In this document: one piece after another, positions 7,966-15,953 of the stretch
How positions within the stretch are numbered: the stretch's first letter is position 1
How the letters are laid out: every line of letters begins with the position of its first letter
Origin: DATGUN01 sp035301285
Lineage (GTDB): Bacteria; Bacillota; Bacilli; Bacillales; Amphibacillaceae
Reading direction: 5' to 3'
Assembly (NCBI GenBank): GCA_035301285.1
Contig: DATGUN010000048.1
Location: forward strand, 1-57,880
DNA length: 57,880 nucleotides
Notes under the pieces: model-generated
What the model was told of the DNA's origin: nothing
Seen by the model: the letters and a program-made list of their open reading frames with translations, nothing else
The model's database searches: none
Position numbers and translations under genes: made by a program

Positions 7966-8226
7966 ATGAACTATGATGATCAAACGAAGAATAGAATCAA
8001 GCGTATCGAAGGCCAAATAAGGGGACTATTGAAAGCGATGGAAGAGGGGAAGGATTGCCGTGATGTGGTGACGCAAATTTCAGCTGCAAGAAGTGCCCTC
8101 GACCGGACAGCGGCATTGATTGTTAGCAAAAACCTTGAGGCGTGCATCCGTGAGGAGAGGGAAACCGAGGAAAGTTCAGAGGATGTCATTAAGGAAGCGG
8201 TGGACTTGCTTGTGAAAAGTCGGTAA
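7966..8226 (+). CDS. cstR: CstR, persulfide-sensing CsoR-family repressor
   Basis: An 86-residue all-helical CsoR/RcnR-type repressor, the same length as staphylococcal CstR. The opening MNYD, the core EEGKDC (Cys31) and NLEAC (Cys60) match CstR. The copper-binding His of CsoR is absent (Asn56 at that place), so this is the thiol/persulfide sensor. In that family persulfides link Cys31 and Cys60' across the dimer and release DNA. ATG 7966 was chosen because AAAAGGAGA lies upstream; a longer frame start has none. Its operators occur at 4074, 4163 and 7874, so it should control the whole sulfur cluster and itself. Confidence 0.92.
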   Translation: MNYDDQTKNRIKRIEGQIRGLLKAMEEGKDCRDVVTQISAARSALDRTAALIVSKNLEACIREERETEESSEDVIKEAVDLLVKSR

Positions 8227-8263
8227 TGCCTTGCCAAATGTTTCGTGAAAGCCGTCGTTAAAC

Positions 8264-8290
8264 GTTGGACACTTTAGAGTCTAACCTTTT
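8264..8290 (+). terminator. terminator of the sulfur cluster
   Basis: GTTGGAC (8264-8270) pairs with GTCTAAC (8279-8285) with one G-U pair, followed by CTTTT. It lies between convergent cstR and ycnI. Confidence 0.5.
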
Positions 8291-8297
8291 AAATGTT

Positions 8298-8939
8298 TCA
8301 TGTCCGCTTGCGGAACAAACTGATCAAGGACAGTAAAATAGCTACAGCTGCAAGTGTGATGGGGAGCCAGTTACTGCTTCCTGAAGCACTGTCTGTATCA
8401 TCGCCAGCCGCTGTGTCGTTTGAATTTTCTTCTGATGCGGTATCACCGTTTTCTCCGTGCTGGGCAGCTGCATCACCCTCAACAACTTCTGTGACCGAAG
8501 CCGGTTCGTCTGCATCGGGGTCACCGGTCCATTCCACAACGGAATCATCTTCATATGTCTGGTAGGCTTCCCAGCTGAATTCACCTGGTTCACTGGGATT
8601 GGCGGCCACAAAGTAAAACTCAGTGAATTCGTTTGGACCGATCCCATCACCTGTTGCTGTCCATGTCACAGCAGTAATGATATCATTGTCATCCTTTTCG
8701 AGTTCATAATCCCAATTTTCTTTTGGCATGACATTCACAAGATCAATGCCTTCCGGAACTTTCAACTCAACTTCTGTCGTATTCATATCCTTTTCGACCG
8801 GGATACGGACGGAATATTTTTCCCATGCATCTGTGGAACTTTCCTCCGGGTGTACGGTGACATGTGCGGATACAACCGTTGCAAACGCAAATATCAAAAT
8901 CAAGGCTATAAGTGATGTTGTCCATTTTTTAATGTTCAT
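8298..8939 (-). CDS. ycnI: YcnI-like copper-binding membrane protein (DUF1775)
   Basis: A 213-residue protein with a signal peptide cleaved before His26 (SA-HVTVHP). This gives the N-terminal histidine that coordinates copper in YcnI/DUF1775 proteins. The beta-rich DUF1775 domain covers about residues 26-150 and includes the WEKYSVRIP and FEFYF-like family segments (here FTEFYFVAANPSEPGEF). An acidic Ser/Asp/Glu linker and one C-terminal transmembrane helix before RKRT anchor it outside the cell. It ends the ycnK-lipoprotein-ycnJ-ycnI operon and probably passes copper to YcnJ. Confidence 0.9.
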   Translation of the reverse strand: MNIKKWTTSLIALILIFAFATVVSAHVTVHPEESSTDAWEKYSVRIPVEKDMNTTEVELKVPEGIDLVNVMPKENWDYELEKDDNDIITAVTWTATGDGIGPNEFTEFYFVAANPSEPGEFSWEAYQTYEDDSVVEWTGDPDADEPASVTEVVEGDAAAQHGENGDTASEENSNDTAAGDDTDSASGSSNWLPITLAAVAILLSLISLFRKRT

Positions 8940-8972
8940 GACATGACCTCCATGTGTTGATTTTATTTTAAT

Positions 8973-10592
8973 CTAATTTCCTTCACCAGCAATGAATATT
9001 TCGTCTTCCCATTTTTCTTTCTCACCGTCAGGGTATGTCGCGGTCATTTCCAGAAGCCATGTCCCTGGCATCGTAAACGGCAAGTCTGTCGTGTAATCCC
9101 CTGCATCATCTTTTTCCATCGTCAGCGTGCCTGACGTCATATCATGCTGTGGCATGGAAACTTCCACTGTGACGTCATCAGGAGCGTCTCCATCCTGGTC
9201 GGAGATCGTTGCCGTCAATTGCCGGTCACCCGCTTTCAGTTGATGGATATATAAATCGGCCTCGGCTTGATCTGCAACCAATGTTTCGTCATATGTCTTG
9301 ATGGCAATGGGATAAGAAAGTTGACTCATCCATACACCGAATGCGATGACAACCAGTCCGACAAGCCATTCTACTTTTACGATCCGTTTCGTTGTGAAAG
9401 TTTCGGTTTTTTTCCATTTCAATGTCTGGAAAAGCGCCAAGCTTAACATAAAGAGGGTCAGCACCACTTTTATAATGACGATAAGACTCCATGTTTTCCA
9501 ATCGGTGAAAATGGATATAAAACCTGTCTGCAAGAAGACCATCATCAAGCCTGATAAGACGACAAGTCCTGAGGCAATCATCATCCTTCCGGAGAAAAAC
9601 GGTCTGAACGTCTTCCAGGAAACCGGCGTATCATGTTTCTTTTGCCATATTAACAACAAAATAATGTATGCGAGTGCACCGAGCCAAAAGGCGATTGCCA
9701 TTTGGTGGAACACGCGGGGAGCAAGTGCAACAAATGGCTGTTCCATTCCCCAAACATGGCCCCCAAAAGCGGGTGTTATGGCCAAAAGCAACCAAAGCGC
9801 TAAATACCAACCCCGCATCATACCTGGAATAAAGGCGAGTATGAGAAGAAGCAGCTGTGTTGAAACCATGAGTGCAAATGGGAATTGCATCAAGAGTTCC
9901 CACCTGCCGTTTAAGATGACTTGAATGATTCCTGGTGGCAGAGACAGGCCATAAACAACCAGCTCCATAATCGTCCCAAGCACAATGACGACCGCTCCAA
10001 TCCGCCGTCCCCTTTTCCATATGGTATCGAGACTTGGAAAACGCCGGCGTTCAGCCAACCACCCAAACCAGAAAAGGCCAGCAGCTAGGAGAATCAGACC
10101 TTCCGGAATCAGACGGACTAGGCTTAGCGCGCCCTCAGATCCACCATCATTTTCAACAGACTTGACACCTCCTTCTGTCGCTTCTCCGACGGAAAACGCG
10201 TAAGACCCATTGACAGGGTGTCCATCCGCTGAAACAACATCCCATTTGACGGTATAAGTCCCTTGTTTCAAATCCGGGAGTGAGAATGCCATCTTAGGTG
10301 CTTTCTCGACGTCACCATCTGGATTGCCTGTGAAAACCGGTTCACCATTCCAATCATAAACGGTGACCATGGCAAGATCATGTTCAATCGGCTCATTGAA
10401 ACGCAGGGTCAATTCAGAAGGTGCGTCCTGGGCGACGACATCTTCGGCTGGCTCCATCTCAAGGAGTGTCGCATGCGCTTCTACAGATAGGGTAGGCGCT
10501 ATAACAATCGATAAACCGATTGATAATACAGCGGTTAACAAAACATGAAGAAGTCTTGTAGTGAATCGCTTTTTATTATATTCTGCTTTCAT
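8973..10592 (-). CDS. ycnJ: YcnJ-like copper import protein (CopC-CopD fusion)
   Basis: About 539 residues. A signal peptide ends before His40 (VEA-HATLLEMEPA), giving a CopC domain with an N-terminal histidine (to about residue 140). About eight membrane helices of the CopD type follow, and then an extracellular YtkA-like domain at the C-terminus containing IHQLKAGDRQLTATI. In Bacillus YcnJ imports copper under copper limitation. The start is ATG 10592 or 10598; GGGGAAGG gives better spacing for 10592. It lies 31 bases after the FixH-like lipoprotein gene and 33 bases before ycnI. Confidence 0.9.
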   Translation of the reverse strand: MKAEYNKKRFTTRLLHVLLTAVLSIGLSIVIAPTLSVEAHATLLEMEPAEDVVAQDAPSELTLRFNEPIEHDLAMVTVYDWNGEPVFTGNPDGDVEKAPKMAFSLPDLKQGTYTVKWDVVSADGHPVNGSYAFSVGEATEGGVKSVENDGGSEGALSLVRLIPEGLILLAAGLFWFGWLAERRRFPSLDTIWKRGRRIGAVVIVLGTIMELVVYGLSLPPGIIQVILNGRWELLMQFPFALMVSTQLLLLILAFIPGMMRGWYLALWLLLAITPAFGGHVWGMEQPFVALAPRVFHQMAIAFWLGALAYIILLLIWQKKHDTPVSWKTFRPFFSGRMMIASGLVVLSGLMMVFLQTGFISIFTDWKTWSLIVIIKVVLTLFMLSLALFQTLKWKKTETFTTKRIVKVEWLVGLVVIAFGVWMSQLSYPIAIKTYDETLVADQAEADLYIHQLKAGDRQLTATISDQDGDAPDDVTVEVSMPQHDMTSGTLTMEKDDAGDYTTDLPFTMPGTWLLEMTATYPDGEKEKWEDEIFIAGEGN

Positions 10593-10629
10593 GCTCATCC
10601 TTCCCCTTCATGGCATGGATCAGAGAACT

Positions 10630-11073
10630 CTATGATTTATCATTGTCATCGTTGTTCGCTTCCTCGTCCCCATCTGATCCATCTCCTACCGTAATCGATT
10701 TTTTCGGCATGGTATGCAGTGTCCGAGCTGTTGTATGGGCATACAATTCGTAAACCCCATCCTCATCGAAGGTCACTTCCGCGGTATATGTGCCGTCCCC
10801 GTTGTTTTCTCCATCAATGAATGTACTGTTATCTTGGTCGTTTTCCATCCAATATTCGAATTCCATTTCGTCCGCATCATCGACTTTTTCATCGCCATAT
10901 GTCACAGTTGCTTTTAATTCAACCGTTTCATCAACATCCGCTTCCTCAGGCAACTCAAAATCAACGTCAAGCATCTTCAGTTCTTCAGACTGATTGGCAT
11001 CTTCATCGTCACCGCAAGCTGATAGTAAAGCTAAAACTGAAATCAATCCGATCATCCATCGTTTGTTTATCAT
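10630..11073 (-). CDS. FixH/YtkA-like lipoprotein in the copper operon
   Basis: A 147-residue lipoprotein with lipobox LLSAC (Cys near residue 20). One YtkA/FixH-type beta-sandwich domain follows (DVDFELPEEADVDE...GTYTAEVTFDEDGVYELYAHTTAR), then an Asp/Asn-rich tail. Two His residues (YAHTTARTLH) near the end of the domain could touch copper. The domain resembles the C-terminal module of YcnJ. It sits between ycnK and ycnJ, a place with no gene in the B. subtilis ycnKJI operon as I know it. It is likely an extra extracellular copper-handling partner. Confidence 0.8.
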   Translation of the reverse strand: MINKRWMIGLISVLALLSACGDDEDANQSEELKMLDVDFELPEEADVDETVELKATVTYGDEKVDDADEMEFEYWMENDQDNSTFIDGENNGDGTYTAEVTFDEDGVYELYAHTTARTLHTMPKKSITVGDGSDGDEEANNDDNDKS

Positions 11074-11117
11074 GATTCAACCTCCATTCAGTGATGTTTT
11101 TCAGGGGGAGCCCACCA

Positions 11118-11732
11118 TCATAACGGATATGTATCTTTAACCTTTTCTTCACAACATTCCAAAGGCTCAAGTTCGTGCATTTTGCGGGTGACCATTTCCA
11201 TGGCTTCATTGAAAGGAAAGATTTTTCCATCGAATCCTTTGATGAATTTTTCGGCATGGTCTGGATTTTCAAATGTCAACACTTGTGGCTGGCAACATGC
11301 CATGTTCAGGGTCGTATCCATGACATACCATGTCAAAGATGCACTGATTGTCGTGTTCATGAAAAAATCATGGCAAATCGCGTGGGATACCTCGTCACCT
11401 AGCTGTCGGTGCCGGAGCAATCCACAATGGGCACAACACGCCGTTTCAATTGTATTGTCCTGTAAAATGAGACGGTAGGTTGTTTTGGAGTGATTGGGTT
11501 TGTGGCAGTAAATGCATGTGCTATGATCGGGAGATGTGTTGTTTTTCCTTTTATCTGCCAACGATATTCCACCGGATGTTTTGATGATCGACCCGTCTTC
11601 AATCAATGGTTTGATGTCACGGTAGATTGTCATTTCCGAAACATTGAACTGCTTACTTAATTCATTGATCCTTAACATCTTTTTTGTTTTGATCAGTGTC
11701 CTTATTTCATTTTGCCTTTCTACCGGAAGCAT
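11118..11732 (-). CDS. ycnK: YcnK-like copper-responsive repressor (DeoR HTH plus NosL-like domain)
   Basis: A 204-residue protein. Residues about 1-60 are a DeoR-type winged helix (MLPVERQNEIRTL, then FNVSEMTIYRD). The rest is a NosL-like Cys-rich metal domain (CIYCH, CCAHC, NMACCQPQVLTF, MVTRKMHE). This is the architecture of YcnK, which represses ycnJ when copper is sufficient. ATG 11732 was chosen because GAGGTG lies 6 bases before it; an earlier GTG at 11741 falls inside that site. It is first in the minus-strand copper operon, which implies autoregulation. Confidence 0.9.
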   Translation of the reverse strand: MLPVERQNEIRTLIKTKKMLRINELSKQFNVSEMTIYRDIKPLIEDGSIIKTSGGISLADKRKNNTSPDHSTCIYCHKPNHSKTTYRLILQDNTIETACCAHCGLLRHRQLGDEVSHAICHDFFMNTTISASLTWYVMDTTLNMACCQPQVLTFENPDHAEKFIKGFDGKIFPFNEAMEMVTRKMHELEPLECCEEKVKDTYPL

Positions 11733-12070
11733 AAAAGTCACCTCGTGTTAAATGATGGTAAAAATAACATATTTCAAACATACCCATTATGCCCTTGCTT
11801 TATCCAAATATATCAATAATAAGAGAAAAAGTCTGTGAAAGAATTATGACTTTTGTTATAAAACCACAAATAATAACAAAGTCGAGGAGGGATAGACGGC
11901 GGGTCCAGCATCCCGTTTTTGTTCGAAGTCCGTGGAGGGAACAGTGATAAATAGCGGATTCAGTTCATTTGAAACGAAAAAATAGGATGTGGTCCCTGTC
12001 TCCACATCTCTACTTTCAAAGTCAATGAGGCAGGCTCTTGAATGCGCCCCTTCGCTTCTGCTACAGCCCA
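11733..12070. other. non-coding spacer between ycnK and tetR
   Basis: The first 120 bases next to ycnK are AT-rich and should hold its promoter, but I see no clear -35/-10 pair. From about 11880 to 12063 the sequence becomes GC-richer. It contains an open minus-strand frame without a ribosome binding site, which looks like non-coding or repeat-derived DNA and not a gene. Confidence 0.4.
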
Positions 12071-12103
12071 TCATTGAATCATCAACTTCAGCCCATCATT
12101 GAA
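12064..12103. repeat. 15-bp direct repeat spanning the tetR 3' end
   Basis: CAGCCCATCATTGAA occurs at 12064-12078 and again at 12089-12103, a 25-bp period. The first copy contains the tetR stop codon (minus strand) and the second lies inside the last codons, so the C-terminus was probably rebuilt by a short duplication. Confidence 0.7.
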
Positions 12104-12670
12104 GAGGTCATCGACTGTTTTACCATCTGAAAAGTATTCTTCGATGCTTGCTGTCAATGTCGGATGTTCCTCTTTAAACGGTTCGATATGAAAATGGTCC
12201 ATATCTTTTTCGTTCAGGCTTGTTTGTTCCTCAATCACATGGCCGAATGTAAAGCGTGTTGCTGTCAAAACAATCAACCGAGCTTGGCGTAAATTCACAC
12301 CTGCATCCACAAGTGATTTAATCGTTGTTTCCGAAAAATTGGCCATTACGAGAGAAAGATGTGCCCCTGCTACGACCCGCCCACCATCCGTGTGGGATAG
12401 AAGTGCACGTCGCAAGCGGTTAAACATGTCCATCAACCAATCCTGCCAGTGATCATCATGTTCTTTTGCATGAAGGTCATGAAATTCCGCCTCCAAAATA
12501 GTCTCAGCCATTTCATTTACGAGCGCATTTTTATTTTTGAAATGCCAGTATAACGCCGGAGCCTGTACATTCAATTCTTTTGCCAGTTTACGTAATGTGA
12601 CGCCTTCCAATCCATTTTTATCAAGTAATTTCAATGCTTCAGCAACGATGCGTTCCTTTTTTAGAGCCAT
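12071..12670 (-). CDS. TetR-family repressor
   Basis: A 199-residue regulator. The N-terminal HTH is classic TetR (ALKLLDKNGLEGVTLRKLAKEL, with ALYWHFKNKNAL as recognition helix). The C-terminal ligand domain resembles the TetR_C class of tetracycline-type repressors (WLMDMFNRLRRALLSHTDGGRVVAGA). It is divergent from an oxidoreductase gene, and a 30-bp inverted repeat lies between them; this is the usual layout for local control. The ligand is unknown, perhaps an electrophile or drug. The last residues lie in a 25-bp duplication. Confidence 0.88.
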   Translation of the reverse strand: MALKKERIVAEALKLLDKNGLEGVTLRKLAKELNVQAPALYWHFKNKNALVNEMAETILEAEFHDLHAKEHDDHWQDWLMDMFNRLRRALLSHTDGGRVVAGAHLSLVMANFSETTIKSLVDAGVNLRQARLIVLTATRFTFGHVIEEQTSLNEKDMDHFHIEPFKEEHPTLTASIEEYFSDGKTVDDLFNDGLKLMIQ

Positions 12671-12705
12671 CCCGTATCTTCCTTTTCTTTAATGTATATG
12701 TACTG

Positions 12706-12766
12706 TTGACATTATATCATAATTATCATATAGTGGTTTAACACCGTTAAATTTAACAGTGTTAAA
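12706..12766 (+). promoter_or_regulatory. promoter and 30-bp TetR operator of the oxidoreductase gene
   Basis: TTGACA (12706-12711) and TATAGT (12729-12734) are 17 bp apart. Directly after the -10 lies a 30-bp inverted repeat (12737-12766). Outer arms TTTAACAC/GTGTTAAA and inner arms GTTAAA/TTTAAC match perfectly, and only one base pair (12745 with 12758) breaks the symmetry. It covers the expected transcription start, an ideal site for repression by the divergent TetR protein. Confidence 0.85.
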
Positions 12767-12790
12767 CTATGCGGATAAGGAGGATTTTTG

Positions 12791-13757
12791 ATGAAAGCAG
12801 CTGTACTACATGATTTTGGGGAATTACCACGTTATGAGGACTTTCCAGATCCCATCCCGGAAAAGGGAGAGATACTTGTTCGTGTCAAGGCCGTCACACT
12901 TGAAAATATCGATCAGATGCTGGCGCGCGGAGAACATTATGCCAGCCACGATTTGTTCTCTGAATTACCGATGATTGTCGGAAAAGCAGGTGTTGGTGAA
13001 ACAGCGGATGGTACACTTGTTGGATTTTCAGGCATGAAGGCGCCATATGGTGCGATGGCTGAAAAAGTGGTTGTTCCCGAACAATCAGCGGGTCCGATTC
13101 CAGATGGCGTTCGTCCTGCCATTGCAGCGGCCCTGCCATCTTCGGCTATGACGTCACTATTTCCCCTTAAATGGGGCATGAAAATGAAACAAGGAGAGAA
13201 TGTGCTGATCAATGGTGCGACAGGGGTTTCGGGAAAACTGGCCGTTCAAATTGCCAAGCATCTTGGGGCTGGACGCGTTATCGGAACCGGTCGCAATGAA
13301 CAATCTTTAGAGCGTATAAAAGAATTGGGTGCTGATGCTACTATTGATCTTAAACAACCTGAGGAAGAAGTGCTCGCGTCGTTTAAAAAAGAAGTCCAAC
13401 AAGGGATTGATATCGTATTGGATTTTGTGTGGGGGCGCCCGACGGAAATGTTGCTGAAAGCGATTGTCCCGGAAGAATTGAGTATCGTGGAAAAAGGAAT
13501 ACGCCTTGTCCAAATCGGAGAAAAAGCAGGGCCGGAAATCAATCTTCCAGCGCGCGCTTCGAACATCCGGTCTTGAAATTTCCGGCGGAGCAAAAGGGAT
13601 GACACCGGAATGGATACAAGCAGGTATCGATCTTATATGGGAATGGGTTAAAGATGATAAGCTACAAATGGATATCGAGGAAGTCCCGTTAAACGAAATC
13701 GGAACCATCTGGCAGCGTTCGGATTTTGAAGGGAAACGCGTCGTGATTATACCATAA
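12791..13757 (+). pseudogene. zinc-independent quinone oxidoreductase-like dehydrogenase, frameshifted
   Basis: The first part encodes an MDR-superfamily reductase: a GroES-like domain (residues 1-110), then a Rossmann fold with NGATGVSGKLAVQIAKHLGAG. The frame ends at 13576, but the adjacent frame carries on the family C-terminus (LRTSGLEISGGAKG to RVVIIP, stop 13755-13757). The break maps to the GC run at 13550-13557 (INLPAR in one frame, RALRTSGLE in the next), and restoring one GC dinucleotide would rejoin them. The start is ATG 12791 with AAGGAGGA 6 bases upstream. It is regulated by the divergent TetR. It could be a true slippage mutation or a sequencing error. Confidence 0.85.
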
Positions 13758-13833
13758 AAAAACGAATCCATTTTGGATGATGAAAACAACAGAGACATGT
13801 TGATCATGGTGAGAAGACAATTCTTAATCAAAT

Positions 13834-13867
13834 GAGCGCACCATTTATGACGTGGCGCTCATTTTTT
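13834..13867 (+). terminator. terminator after the oxidoreductase gene
   Basis: GAGCGC (13834-13839) pairs with GCGCTC (13855-13860), followed by ATTTTTT. Confidence 0.75.
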
Positions 13868-14027
13868 ATGCCGTTTTTCATGTGTTTATTCAGATTCTGC
13901 GTTAACTTTTGGATATCATATTGACCATACGAACTTTCAAATATAGAATGACGTTAAGTAGAGAAGGGAGATGGGTCTGACATCACGCTTTGTGCTTCGT
14001 GAAAAACAACGATGGGAGATTTGAATC

Positions 14028-14375
14028 ATGAATCATGAAATGGGGCTTTTTGAAACACCTTTCCATTCCATAAAGTCGGGTAGAAAGAAAGTGGAAGTGA
14101 GACTGTACGATGAAAAAAGAAGAAACATCAAAGTTGGGGATACGATTACATTCACCAAGCTACCAGAAAAAGATGCTACATTGACCGTTGAGGTGACTGA
14201 ACTGAGGCAATATCCGTCATTCAAGGCGATGTATGAGGCGATTCCGGCCGGTGACTTTGATGCTGTTGGTGACTCCATTGACGAGATGGTTGAACAGACT
14301 TATCACATCTATACACCAGAAAAAGAAAAGGAATGGGGTACAGTGGCTATCACCATAAAATTGGAGGAAACTTAG
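14028..14375 (+). CDS. ASCH-domain protein
   Basis: A 115-residue protein that is a single ASCH domain: MGLFETPFHSIKSGRKKVEVRLYDEKRR, then VGDTITFTK, and a closing WGTVAITIKL. The fold is related to PUA and binds RNA or nucleotides; some small ASCH proteins are amidohydrolases acting on acetylated nucleosides. GSRKKVEVR-type residues form the ligand cleft. The ribosome binding site is GGGAGA. It seems to stand alone, and the substrate cannot be told from sequence. Confidence 0.85.
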   Translation: MNHEMGLFETPFHSIKSGRKKVEVRLYDEKRRNIKVGDTITFTKLPEKDATLTVEVTELRQYPSFKAMYEAIPAGDFDAVGDSIDEMVEQTYHIYTPEKEKEWGTVAITIKLEET

Positions 14376-14450
14376 GTTTTCGTGCTTTTTATGGATTCAG
14401 GAAGACATATGAAGAATAATGGATCCTAGAGAGATAAAACGGAACCATGA

Positions 14451-14654
14451 TTGCCTTGTCTAATGATAAAAAGACATTTGGTATTTCGGGATTATTTGCT
14501 TGCACATCCGGATGAGGCAAGTAGATATAGTCAATTTAAAGAAGAACTAGCCCGTGAGTTTGCTTTTACAAGTGGGTATAGCCCAGCGAAAAACGTATTT
14601 GTCTCGGAAATGGAAAAGAGGGCACTTGCATGGTATCAAAGCAATATGAACTAA
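14451..14654 (+). pseudogene. C-terminal remnant of a GrpB (UPF0157) family protein
   Basis: The 67-codon frame contains RHLVFRDYLLAHPDEASRY, then FKEELAREF and FVSEMEKRALAWY. This is the C-terminal third of GrpB/UPF0157 nucleotidyltransferase-fold proteins, which are normally about 170 residues. The N-terminal catalytic part is missing, and only about 75 bases lie between this and the ASCH gene. The only starts are TTG 14451 or an internal ATG with no ribosome binding site. It is most likely a deletion relic. Confidence 0.6.
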
Positions 14655-14678
14655 CGCGGGGATGATGCTATATGGAAG

Positions 14679-14870
14679 ATGTTTATAACGGTTGATAACG
14701 GGAACATGTTAACCCCTAATAATGCGTATAGAAGAAGGGATAATGTGAAGAAAAAGTATGTATTGGTTTTTGTCATTTGTTTTTTATTGGGGCTGCTTGT
14801 TGTACCGACGATTCTTGAATTTATTGGCCTCCCGACATTTGATAATCTGTTGGAAGACTGGTTCGGATGA
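14679..14870 (+). CDS. small single-pass membrane protein
   Basis: Up to 63 residues with one transmembrane helix (VLVFVICFLLGLLVVPTILEFI) followed by a short acidic tail. ATG 14679 has only GGAAG right next to it. GTG 14745 gives a 42-residue protein (VKKKYVLVF...) with a better placed AGAAGGGA. The true start is therefore uncertain. I do not recognise a family. Its position after a pseudogene leaves its reality moderately supported. Confidence 0.45.
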   Translation: MFITVDNGNMLTPNNAYRRRDNVKKKYVLVFVICFLLGLLVVPTILEFIGLPTFDNLLEDWFG

Positions 14871-15067
14871 AGTGCATTGGCTGGATAGTCAGCGTTTTCC
14901 AGTGGGAAAGGTCATCCTGAACCACAGATGCTACAATGTTGTCTCTAAGTCGGACTACATATAAGAAATTTTCTATTCCATCTCATCGCTTTGAAAGTCC
15001 ACTCATGACCTTGAGATGTGATAAAATAAACATATCCAATCATTCATGAACAAGGGAGAGAAAACCC

Positions 15068-15748
15068 ATGGAACCAAAAGTAGTCGGAAAAACAAAAAAT
15101 GTATATGAACTTGACAACGGTCATTACCTGTTGGCATTCAAAGATAACGTGACGGGAACGGATGGCACCTTTGATCCAGGTGCAAACACCGTCGGCATGA
15201 CGATGGAAGGAGCGGGTGCCGCCGGCCTGAAGCTATCCACGTTCTTTTTTGAGGAACTGCAGGAACAAGGCATTCTGACACATTATGTCTCGAGCGATCT
15301 GGATGAGAAAACAATGACTGTCAAGCCTGCCGAACCGTTTGGTGAAGGACTTGAAGTCATTTGTCGTTACCGAGCGGTTGGAAGTTTCCTCAAGCGATAC
15401 GGGAAATATGTGTCAGAAGGAGATCCGCTCGATGCATTTGTGGAAGTGACGTTGAAGGATGATGAACGCCAAGATCCGCCTATCAGCAAGGATGCACTCA
15501 ATATGCTTGGGATTTTGACGCATGCGGAATATAATGTGCTGAAGGAACAAGCCATTCGAATTGCTGACATCATTAAAGCGGAGTTGGCTGAACATCAAAT
15601 CGATCTGTATGATATTAAATTGGAATTCGGTCGTGATCAGGATGGTGCTATCATGCTGATTGATGAAATATCCGGAGGCAATATGCGTGCCGCTAAAGAC
15701 GGGAAGCAGGTAACGCCGATTGATTTGCAACACTATATTGTGCCATGA
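15068..15748 (+). CDS. SAICAR synthase-like protein, orphan PurC paralog
   Basis: A 226-residue protein with the PurC fold: VGKTKNVYEL opening, KDNVTG, THYVSSDL, EVICRYRAVGSFLKRYG, VEVTLKDDERQDPPI, YDIKLEFG and IDEISGGNMR. Classical PurC has ATAFNG and DEISPDTCR where this has TGTDGT/DPGANTVG and DEISGGNMR. It therefore belongs to a divergent PurC-like subfamily whose reaction I cannot confirm. It is not near other purine genes and ends in its own terminator. The ribosome binding site is AGGGAGAG. Confidence 0.75.
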   Translation: MEPKVVGKTKNVYELDNGHYLLAFKDNVTGTDGTFDPGANTVGMTMEGAGAAGLKLSTFFFEELQEQGILTHYVSSDLDEKTMTVKPAEPFGEGLEVICRYRAVGSFLKRYGKYVSEGDPLDAFVEVTLKDDERQDPPISKDALNMLGILTHAEYNVLKEQAIRIADIIKAELAEHQIDLYDIKLEFGRDQDGAIMLIDEISGGNMRAAKDGKQVTPIDLQHYIVP

Positions 15749-15758
15749 TTCATTTACA

Positions 15759-15799
15759 CAGGAGGATGCTTTATCAAAAAAGCGTCCTCCTGATTTTTT
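15759..15799 (+). terminator. strong terminator after the PurC-like gene
   Basis: CAGGAGGA (15759-15766) pairs with TCCTCCTG (15785-15792), with inner GCTTT/AAAGC, followed by ATTTTTT. Confidence 0.9.
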
Positions 15800-15953
15800 A
15801 TGCTTCATTTAGCTGGATCTGTTGAAGCATTTTTTACGTAAAAAAGTTTTCAGAAACGAAACGCATACAATCATTGTTCCGGACACATAATAAATCAAAG
15901 CGACACGATATGTCGTTTGTGAAAAAGTATCTCAAGCGCAGGAGGAATGAAAA

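Noticed and set aside
11856..12074. 72-codon gene between ycnK and tetR
   Set aside because: It has no ribosome binding site, overlaps the tetR stop, and its codons look like translated repeat DNA.
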